DNA of 5,015 nt, taken from the NCBI GenBank assembly GCA_020252385.1, contig JADCDC010000390.1:1-5015 (forward strand), written 5' to 3'. A model generated the notes under the pieces. That model was not told the origin of the DNA, searched no databases, and saw only the letters and a program-made list of their open reading frames with translations. Position numbers and translations under genes: made by a program. Of this stretch, positions 1-5,015 are shown piece by piece; the stretch's first letter is position 1, and each line of letters begins with the position of its first letter. This DNA comes from Aestuariivirga sp. Lineage in GTDB: Bacteria > Pseudomonadota > Alphaproteobacteria > Rhizobiales > Aestuariivirgaceae.

Positions 1-411
1 CTCGGCTGCGAGAATGTCCCACAGCATCAGCGCCGTCTCGATGCCGGCCGACTCCCGCCGCCATTCGGGAAAGCCCGAGAGGTCCATCGAATCCAGCATG
101 TATTGCCGCAGCAGCCTGATCTCGGCCGACTGTTCCGCGGTGATCGTGGGATAGAGCCAGGCGCCATAATAGTTGCGCGCCCATTCCCGCGCCTCCATGC
201 GGAGGATGCTGCGCTTCACCGCGGTGAGGAAGGTCTTCAGGTGGCGTTCGGGCGTGGAGCGGTCGACGGTGATGTCGGCATAGGATCCGGCCCGCGCCTC
301 GGCATCCGCGGCGGCCGGCAGAACGCCCGCCAGCAGCAGCATCGCCGCCGCAAGCAGCGGCACAAGCAATTGAAGCGTGGCCTTTCCGGCCACTCCGCGC
401 ATCCCGACCAT
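1..411 (-). CDS. Exported protein, partial; probable N-terminal region of an MscS-family mechanosensitive channel
   Basis: The reading frame opens with ATG at 411 and is still open at base 1, so 137 residues are visible and the C-terminal end is missing. Residues 1-36 form a signal peptide: a short basic start (MVGMRGVAGK), a hydrophobic run rich in Leu and Ala, and an Ala-x-Ala cleavage site near residues 34-36. The mature part carries DRSTPERHLKTFLTAV and later MDLSGFPEWRRES followed by IETALMLWDIL. From memory, this order (a Ser/Thr-Pro motif, then a DLS..P...R segment, then an I-E-x-A-L-x-L helix) is typical of the periplasmic domain that precedes the channel in long MscS-like proteins. 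The channel itself would lie outside the window, so this is inference. In-frame alternatives are GTG at 414 and ATG at 402. The ribosome site is weak (GGAA at 418-421). The 183-bp gap upstream suggests a transcription unit separate from the protease gene. That the gene is real is likely; the product name is tentative. Confidence 0.6.
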   Translation of the reverse strand, partial: MVGMRGVAGKATLQLLVPLLAAAMLLLAGVLPAAADAEARAGSYADITVDRSTPERHLKTFLTAVKRSILRMEAREWARNYYGAWLYPTITAEQSAEIRLLRQYMLDSMDLSGFPEWRRESAGIETALMLWDILAAE

Positions 412-594
412 CACATGTTCCGTTGCAAAGAGGGGTGCCTGCGTCCTGGTACGCGCAAGCACGACTACATCGGGCCGCTCCTTAGCGCATTCGCCAAGGT
501 CGAAGTTGAGTCCAACTTTCAACAGATGATTGGCCCAACCGGTCCATAACAAACGGGAAATGCAACTATTTGTTTAGGCCGAAGGCCCTCGAAC
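412..594. other. Intergenic gap between the metalloprotease gene and the MscS-like gene
   Basis: This 183-bp stretch is poorer in G+C than the flanking genes, especially at 500-575, and has no supported coding region. It holds a 6-bp-arm palindrome at 503-518 and a short GGGCC/GGCCT hairpin at 576-588 just after the metalloprotease stop. The hairpin is followed on the minus strand by an A-rich stretch, not a T-run, so it is not a convincing intrinsic terminator. A promoter for the downstream minus-strand gene is expected here, but I could not find a -35/-10 pair with good hexamers and spacing. Confidence 0.6.
503..518. repeat. Inverted repeat AAGTTG-AGTC-CAACTT, possible operator
   Basis: Two perfect 6-bp arms flank a 4-bp centre, 92 bp upstream of the ATG of the MscS-like gene. 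The size and dyad symmetry would suit a dimeric transcription factor, in the manner of MerR- or SoxR-type operators, but the match to any known consensus is not exact. The arms could also form a short hairpin in RNA. The symmetry is visible in the sequence; a regulatory role is a guess. Confidence 0.25.
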
Positions 595-3117
595 CTACTG
601 CAGGCGCTGCATCAGCCGTTGCACCTCAAGGGCCATCTGGCCGAAGTGCAGCCGGTCGTCCTCGCTTCCCGCCTGCCGGCCGGCCTCGTCCAGCCTTGCC
701 TTCAGCTGCGGCAGGTGCTGGCGCAGCCACGCCGGATAGGCCGTGTCATCGCCGGTATCGGATTCGACCGCGGCAAAGCCCGCCGGGAAGCCCGCCGCCA
801 CCGCGGCCTTCGTTTCGCTCTCTTCCTTGGCGGCGGCATTGGTCCAGCCGTCAATCAGCTGGCGCGTCTGCATCACATAGGCACGCTGCAGCGCGCGGTC
901 GGTGGGCGTCGCCTCTTCGAGATTGCCCCACACCGCAAGCGACACGTCATGGCCGAATGTCACGGGCGAGTAGCCGCCGCGCCGCGACTGCGCCTCGAGC
1001 ACGGCGAGACGCGAGCCATTGAGCAGCCCGATCAGGAGATGCGCCTGCATGTCGGCCACGGCGTGCTCGCCGCCGGTCACCGACAGGCGGTCGATGACCG
1101 CCGGCTCGGCGAAGGGCTCGAGCGAGCGCGCGCCCTCGCCCAAGAGATAGAACACGGCAGCACTCTGCTCGTCGACCGGCACGAGGTCGAGCCGCGGCCC
1201 ACCCGCCGCCCCGAAGCGCGGCATGGCGCCGCCGACGAGGCTGGACACCGAATCGAGCATCCCCTTCTGCGTCGAGATCATCACCGCCGCCGTCTGCGCG
1301 AAGAGCTGGTCGTCGCCGCCCGTCGCCTGGTCGAGCCGGGTCAATGTGCGCTGGATGTTGGCAACACCGAGCCTGGTTGCGTCGATGCGCTCGGCGCCGG
1401 TGTTTTCCTTCTGGACACGCGGATCGTGGGCATAGTCCTTGATCTCGTTCACCATCTCGCCCGCGGCCCAGAACAGGGCGCGGTCCGTCTCGAACACCTT
1501 GGCGCGCTCGGCCAGCGCCTTCTCTTCTGTGGCACCGCCGCCGAAATCGCCGTAGCCCCATGCAATGGCGGCGAAGTCATAGGGTCCGAGCTTGGCCCAG
1601 AACTGGGTGATTCCGTCGCCCGGCTGCGCCACCTGGTTGAAGCGGCCATAGGCCATGATCGAGCTGTTGGGACCGCGCGCGTTGGCAAGTTCGGCATTGC
1701 GCATGTCCTCCACCGAATAGGCGGTCGAGGCGATGTGGTTGTGGCGCAGGCCCAGCGCATGGCCGACCTCATGGGCGACGATGTAGGTCAGCAGCCGGCC
1801 CAGCTTGTCGGTCGAGAACGGCAGTGTTGCGGCCTCGGGGTCGACCGTGCCGAACAGCGCGAAGTAGTATTTCGAGAAATAGTCGAGAACGCTCGGCCAG
1901 ATCAGGATGTGGGCGGAGAGGATCTCGCCCGATCGCGGGTCGACGACATGCGGGCCGTAGGCGTTGACGCGCTCCGTCGTGACCCAGCGGATGACGTTCT
2001 GGCTGATGTCCTCGACCGACCAGTTGGGATCCTGCGCCGGGGTCGGCGCGTCGAGGGCGACGAGGGCGTTGGAGAAGCCCGCCTTCTCGAAAGCCGGGTT
2101 CCACAGCTCGACTCCGGCCTTCAGGTAGGGGCGCCAGCGGTCCGGAACGCCGGGGCCGATGTAGAACACGATGGGCTTCACGGGGTCGCTCACCGCCTGG
2201 TCCTTGTTCTTCTTCTCGAGGCGGTAGCGGGTGATGACGTTTCGGCCGACCACCAGGTTGCCGGTGCGCGACTCATAGTCGGTGAAGGTCGCGGTGAAAT
2301 AGCCGATGCGCGGGTCGGCGCGCCGCCATGCCATCGGCGTCTCCGGCAGGAAGATGAAGGAGTGGCCGATGACGATCGACACCGGCCGCACGCCGGTCAC
2401 CGGGTTTTGCGCATTGCTGGCGAGGAAGGTGAGGTGCGAACGGATGTTGAGCGACTGCGGAGTGGTCCTCACCCGCTCGACATAGGAGCGTGCCGGATCG
2501 ACGGCGGCGGGCACCATGCCGGTGAGAAACACGAAGTCACGCGCGGTGAGGCTCGCGACATCGTTGGAGAAAACCTGAGTCGCATCGACGAGAACGCTGC
2601 CGTCGGCTGTCTCGGCCGCCACCGGGAAGGAGGCGACGGCCGGCCCCGACTGCAGCGTGTTGAGCGCCACGTCGATCGGCCGCTCCGGAAACGGGTCGGG
2701 ATCGGGCGAACCGGGGATGCGCTCGGGGTCGGGCGGCGCGTCCTGGGGCAGGCCATCGCCGCCGGTGCGCACGGCGCGCGCCGTGAGGTCGCGCACGATG
2801 ACGAGGTTGCCGTGCCGCTCGATCCTCGCCAGCAGGCGCCCCGCCTCGAGCCCGTCGGAAACGGCGCCCGGCGGCAGGCTCACGACTTCGGCGTACCAGA
2901 TGAACGGCCGGTCGAACACGGCGCGTGGCAGCGACAGGATCACGCTGCCTTTCTTCTCATAGACCGAGATCGGACCCGACCCCACGAGTTCCGCGCCCGC
3001 AAGCAGGGCCTCGGCCGGCGAGGCTGCCGGATCCTGCGCCCGGGCGGGCTGGCCGATGACCGCCAGAAGCGCGATGAGCAGAGCCGCGCGCAACAGTCGC
3101 CCAGTTCCGGTCGTCAC
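595..3117 (-). CDS. Exported zinc-dependent metalloprotease, metzincin type (DUF5117/DUF5118 family)
   Basis: This 840-residue protein starts with a signal peptide (RLLRAALLIALLAVIG, cleavage after ARA at about residue 27), so it acts in the periplasm or outside the cell. Residues ~40-80 (SVYEKKGSVILSLPRAVFDR) and ~80-300 fit the DUF5118 and DUF5117 regions of the family. Residues 337-410 carry ELWNPAFEKAGF, SVEDISQNVIRWV and VVDPRSGEIL, which are family signatures before the active site. The catalytic motif HEVGHALGLRHN spans residues 449-460: H449, H453 and H459 are the expected zinc ligands and E450 the general base. SIMAY at 486-490 is the Met-turn (M488). The C-terminal ~300 residues look mainly helical. 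Length is normal for the family, all catalytic residues are present, and I find no cysteine. The start is GTG, chosen for the signal peptide and a GGAGG site 8 nt upstream. It lies 4 nt after the stop of the SH3b gene, so translation is probably coupled. The family is sure; the substrate is unknown. Confidence 0.93.
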   Translation of the reverse strand: MTTGTGRLLRAALLIALLAVIGQPARAQDPAASPAEALLAGAELVGSGPISVYEKKGSVILSLPRAVFDRPFIWYAEVVSLPPGAVSDGLEAGRLLARIERHGNLVIVRDLTARAVRTGGDGLPQDAPPDPERIPGSPDPDPFPERPIDVALNTLQSGPAVASFPVAAETADGSVLVDATQVFSNDVASLTARDFVFLTGMVPAAVDPARSYVERVRTTPQSLNIRSHLTFLASNAQNPVTGVRPVSIVIGHSFIFLPETPMAWRRADPRIGYFTATFTDYESRTGNLVVGRNVITRYRLEKKNKDQAVSDPVKPIVFYIGPGVPDRWRPYLKAGVELWNPAFEKAGFSNALVALDAPTPAQDPNWSVEDISQNVIRWVTTERVNAYGPHVVDPRSGEILSAHILIWPSVLDYFSKYYFALFGTVDPEAATLPFSTDKLGRLLTYIVAHEVGHALGLRHNHIASTAYSVEDMRNAELANARGPNSSIMAYGRFNQVAQPGDGITQFWAKLGPYDFAAIAWGYGDFGGGATEEKALAERAKVFETDRALFWAAGEMVNEIKDYAHDPRVQKENTGAERIDATRLGVANIQRTLTRLDQATGGDDQLFAQTAAVMISTQKGMLDSVSSLVGGAMPRFGAAGGPRLDLVPVDEQSAAVFYLLGEGARSLEPFAEPAVIDRLSVTGGEHAVADMQAHLLIGLLNGSRLAVLEAQSRRGGYSPVTFGHDVSLAVWGNLEEATPTDRALQRAYVMQTRQLIDGWTNAAAKEESETKAAVAAGFPAGFAAVESDTGDDTAYPAWLRQHLPQLKARLDEAGRQAGSEDDRLHFGQMALEVQRLMQRLQ
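1738..1773 (-). other. Metzincin zinc-binding motif HExxHxxGxxHN of the metalloprotease
   Basis: The codons for residues 449-460 of the protease read HEVGHALGLRHN. The long HExxHxxGxxH form followed about 29 residues later by a Met-turn places the enzyme in the metzincin clan. All three histidine ligands and the catalytic glutamate are intact, so there is no sign of a dead enzyme. Confidence 0.93.
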
Positions 3118-3121
3118 CCTC

Positions 3122-4141
3122 TCAGCCTCCGTTGATCACGGCATCGGGGATCACATAGGTCTCGTCCATGCCGTTGACCTTGACCCGGGTGTTGTCGCCC
3201 TCGCGCGCGTAGTCGAAGCTCGTCACCGCCGAATCGGGCGAGACCTTGTCGCCGTCGAAGGAGATGACGCGGACGAAGCCGTTGGGCACGGTGATGAACA
3301 CCGTGGCGACCCCTGGCGAACCGCGCGTCACGCCGAATTCGCAGTCCTTGACGTCGGGCTGGCCGTCGAGCGCGCAGGGAACACGGCCCACCGCGTGGTA
3401 GTTGGTGCCCGGCACCAGCGCGTCATCGGTGCCCTGGTTACCGGCCAGGGCGCCCTCACGCAGGAACCGGCCCGCAACCCAGCCGGAGACCGCGGGATTC
3501 TCGGGCAGCTCGACGCGGCACCAGCGCTCGGCCCCGGCCATGCGGCAGCCCTTGTTGCGCAGCACCGTTCCCATGTCGAGCTTCTCGATCACGGCACCGC
3601 TGCGCGAAGGATCGCTGCGCAGGTTGACGGTCTTGCCGGCGCCGAGTCCGCTTACCTCCCAGAAGTCAGGTCCTCCCATCAGCCCGTCGGCGAAATCGCC
3701 GCCTGCCCCGGCTGCGGCGGCCGCGCCGTCCGTGACCGAGACCGTCAGCGCGAAGTCCGAGGATTCGCCACGCCGCGCGGCGTTGCGGTAGAGATAGACC
3801 TGCACCATGTAGTCGCCGGACTCTGCGAGCTTGTCCGAGAACACGTCGCCCGAGATCGCGCCGGCAAAGAGCGCCTCGTCCTGGCCCGGCTTCTTTCCCG
3901 GCGCCCAGACGTTGAAGTAGGTGCTCTTGTTCGCGGCCTCGAGCGTCACCGTCATGATCTGGCCGGCACTGGCGCCGACCGTGTATTCATGGCTGGCATA
4001 GCCCTTCACCGTGCTCTTCGCCGTGGCGCTGGTGGCGCCGGCGGCGAAGGACATGCGCTCGCGCACCACCTCGTCGGCGGCCATCGCAGGCGCTGCGAGA
4101 ACGCCGAGGAGCATGAGCGCGCTGAGGATCCGTTTCATCAT
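3122..4141 (-). CDS. Exported PliG-like / SH3b domain protein with conserved C-terminal module
   Basis: This 339-residue protein has a signal peptide (MMKRILSALMLLGVLAAPAMA, cleavage near residue 22). Residues ~27-136 look like a beta-sandwich related to PliG, the periplasmic inhibitor of g-type lysozyme: VKGYASHEYTV, then SGDY (108-111) and LYRNAARRGESSDFALTVSV. A low-complexity Ala/Gly linker (139-148) leads to an SH3b domain at ~158-230 with VNLRSDPS, GTVLRNKGC, RWCRV and SGWVAGRFLRE. Residues ~248-339 form a module with a Cys pair (C256, C267) and the end YVIPDAVINGG, which I recognise as common in rhizobial envelope proteins but cannot name. C199 and C208 sit close in the SH3b domain; all four cysteines could pair in the periplasm. 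The ATG at 4141 is preceded by GGGAG with 7-nt spacing; the next codon is also ATG. The frame is open upstream to 4309, but that would overlap the preceding gene and bury the signal peptide. It is a paralogue of the preceding gene. Lysozyme inhibition is inferred from fold resemblance only. Confidence 0.85.
   Translation of the reverse strand: MMKRILSALMLLGVLAAPAMAADEVVRERMSFAAGATSATAKSTVKGYASHEYTVGASAGQIMTVTLEAANKSTYFNVWAPGKKPGQDEALFAGAISGDVFSDKLAESGDYMVQVYLYRNAARRGESSDFALTVSVTDGAAAAAGAGGDFADGLMGGPDFWEVSGLGAGKTVNLRSDPSRSGAVIEKLDMGTVLRNKGCRMAGAERWCRVELPENPAVSGWVAGRFLREGALAGNQGTDDALVPGTNYHAVGRVPCALDGQPDVKDCEFGVTRGSPGVATVFITVPNGFVRVISFDGDKVSPDSAVTSFDYAREGDNTRVKVNGMDETYVIPDAVINGG
3126..3130 (-). 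promoter_or_regulatory. Shine-Dalgarno GGAGG of the metalloprotease gene, inside the upstream gene
   Basis: GGAGG lies 8 nt before the GTG at 3117 and within the last codons (Gly-Gly) of the upstream SH3b gene, whose TGA is at 3122-3124. The site supports the GTG start. It also implies that ribosomes finishing the upstream gene can re-initiate on the protease message. Confidence 0.75.
3455..3697 (-). repeat. Duplicated linker-SH3b segment, copy in the complete gene
   Basis: These 81 codons (residues 149-229, DFADG to FLRE) align without gaps to 4698-4940 in the neighbouring gene. I count 40 identical residues of 81. Shared blocks are ADG, GGPD, GCR, RWCRV and GRFL. This is diverged coding paralogy and not a recent DNA-level repeat. 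Confidence 0.8.
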
Positions 4142-4148
4142 GGTGTGT

Positions 4149-4153
4149 CTCCC
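4149..4153 (-). promoter_or_regulatory. Shine-Dalgarno GGGAG deciding the start of the PliG-like/SH3b gene
   Basis: GGGAG sits 7 nt upstream of the ATG at 4141, in the 28-nt gap between the two SH3b genes. It favours this start over the upstream in-frame codons, the furthest of which lies at 4309 inside the neighbouring gene. The gap is too short to suggest an independent promoter. Confidence 0.6.
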
Positions 4154-4169
4154 GGGTGTGGCTCTCGGT

Positions 4170-5015
4170 TCAGCTGCGCCGGACATGCTTGAATTCGCCG
4201 GAGCGGTTGAAGGTGCAGGTGAAGGTGGTGACGTCCGGGCCATCCTCCGGATACTGGCCGTAGACGGCATAGCCGTCGCCGTCGCGCTCCACCGGCAGGA
4301 CCAGCACATGCTTGGAGCGCTGGCCGAAGGCCAGTGCGGCGGCCTCCTTGCAGGAGTCGCGCATCACCGCCTCGTTTACGGCACGGCTGTTGTTCAGGTG
4401 GCTAGAGAAGTCGTCGTCGAAGTCGTACTCCTGCTGGTAATGCGCGCCGCGGAAGGGAAACTGCGGCATGCGCCCATCGGAATAGCCGCACTGGTATTCG
4501 AGATAGTACCAGGTCACGGGGCCCGGGATCTTGTCGTCGATGAGGCCGCCCGCGTGGCTTTCGCTGTGGACGGTGCGGAAGCTTCCGTTGCACTTGTTTT
4601 CCGCCTTGCGGATGCAGTCGCGAGGGCTGTCCTTGCACTTGGTGTCGCGGATCTCGGCATCCTCGATCACCTCCGGCTCATAGCCCTTGTCGCCGCTCTC
4701 GCTCAGGAAGCGGCCGTTGGTCCAGCCGTGGACGCCGCCCTCGCCCCGGGCGGAGACACGGCACCAGCGCGAATTGCCGATGCTGCGGCAGCCGAGGTTG
4801 CGCACCACCGCGCCATTGCGCAGGCGCCCCACGATCTCCGCATTGGCGGAGGGCGCCGAGCGCACGTTGAGGCGGTCGCCGGCGGGTACACCTGCCACCA
4901 CCCAGCTGTCGGGTCCGCCTGCGTCGCCATCGGCATAATCTTCCTGCACAAGGGGCCGCTGGCTGCCGCCGCCGCCCGCCGGAATGGCGATGCTGAGGGT
5001 GAAGTCGGAGGTCTC
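4170..5015 (-). CDS. SH3b domain protein with Cys-rich C-terminal domain, partial (5' end missing)
   Basis: The frame is open to the window edge, leaving 281 residues and a TGA at 4170. Visible residues 1-11 (TSDFTLSIAI) match the last strand of the PliG-like domain of the next gene, so a signal peptide and that domain probably lie upstream. A Gly-rich linker follows, then an SH3b domain at ~36-106 (LNVRSAPS, VVRNLGCR, RWCRV, HGWTNGRFL). Residues ~122-281 form a different domain with six cysteines (127, 134, 142, 176, 222, 267) and two notable blocks: SHAGG with IPGPVTWYYLEYQCG and SDGRMPQFPFRG, then a C-terminal part with DGYAVYG and FTCTFN. I do not recognise a named family for it. Even cysteine numbers and the paralogue's signal peptide suggest an exported, disulphide-bonded protein. 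A GTG at 4949 is not a credible start because the alignment to the paralogue continues upstream of it. It is first in the window's unit, 28 nt before the next gene. Confidence 0.8.
   Translation of the reverse strand, partial: ETSDFTLSIAIPAGGGGSQRPLVQEDYADGDAGGPDSWVVAGVPAGDRLNVRSAPSANAEIVGRLRNGAVVRNLGCRSIGNSRWCRVSARGEGGVHGWTNGRFLSESGDKGYEPEVIEDAEIRDTKCKDSPRDCIRKAENKCNGSFRTVHSESHAGGLIDDKIPGPVTWYYLEYQCGYSDGRMPQFPFRGAHYQQEYDFDDDFSSHLNNSRAVNEAVMRDSCKEAAALAFGQRSKHVLVLPVERDGDGYAVYGQYPEDGPDVTTFTCTFNRSGEFKHVRRS
4698..4940 (-). repeat. Duplicated linker-SH3b segment, copy in the partial gene
   Basis: This is the partner of 3455-3697: 81 codons from DYADG to FLSE, ungapped alignment, about 49% identity. 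The resemblance also extends upstream, where TSDFTLSIAI matches SSDFALTVSV, the last strand of the PliG-like domain in the other copy. It stops at the end of the SH3b domain. Confidence 0.8.

Noticed and set aside
103..549. Plus-strand open frame of 148 codons
   Set aside because: Most of it is antisense to the signal-peptide-bearing partial gene at 1-411, and its protein is Arg/Gly-rich with no recognisable motif or ribosome site.
576..588. Hairpin GGGCC-TTC-GGCCT after the metalloprotease stop as an intrinsic terminator
   Set aside because: The stem is only 5 bp including a G-T pair, and it is followed on the minus strand by AAACAAATAG instead of a T-run.
412..594. Sigma-70 type promoter for the MscS-like gene
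   Set aside because: Several TTG-containing hexamers occur on the minus strand, but none has a fair -10 hexamer at 16-19 nt spacing.
3056..4192. Plus-strand open frame of 378 codons
   Set aside because: It is in exact codon register opposite the PliG-like/SH3b gene and encodes a His/Arg/Gly/Val-rich product typical of antisense shadows.
4142..4309. Upstream extension of the PliG-like/SH3b gene to a start at 4309
   Set aside because: It would overlap the preceding gene by 140 nt, place the signal peptide in the middle of the protein, and add a Ser/Pro/Arg-rich low-quality stretch. The ATG at 4141 has a good ribosome site.
4170..4949. GTG at 4949 as the real start of the first SH3b gene
   Set aside because: The frame stays open to the window edge, and upstream residues TSDFTLSIAI match the paralogue, so the gene begins outside the window.

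Overview
The window is GC-rich DNA. Its dense, high-GC codon use and exported envelope proteins point to an alphaproteobacterium, probably of the Rhizobiales/Hyphomicrobiales type. This is inferred from protein style and was not tested against a database. All four supported genes lie on the minus strand, so transcription runs from high to low coordinates.

In transcription order, 5015-4170 is the 3' part of a secreted SH3b-domain protein whose start lies outside the window. After a 28-nt gap, 4141-3122 encodes a complete 339-residue exported protein. It has a signal peptide, a domain resembling the g-type lysozyme inhibitor PliG, an SH3b domain and a conserved C-terminal module. Four nucleotides after its stop, a GTG start at 3117 opens an 840-residue exported zinc metalloprotease of the metzincin type (HEVGHALGLRHN motif and a Met-turn), which ends at 595. 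These three genes form a tight unit and are probably co-transcribed. A 183-bp non-coding gap (412-594) follows, holding a small palindrome. The last gene (411 to 1, cut by the window edge) starts with a signal peptide and resembles the N-terminal periplasmic region of MscS-family mechanosensitive channels.

The first two proteins are paralogues. They share an ungapped 81-residue segment that I count at 40 identities (about 49%), covering the linker and SH3b domain, and the end of the PliG-like domain also matches. Their C-terminal modules are unrelated. The picture is a duplicated envelope-protein scaffold with swapped C-terminal domains, coupled to a secreted or periplasmic protease. A role in cell-wall or envelope protection or remodelling is plausible but inferred. 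I see no RNA genes, insertion sequences, CRISPR arrays or convincing intrinsic terminators. The long plus-strand reading frames are codon-register shadows of the minus-strand genes.
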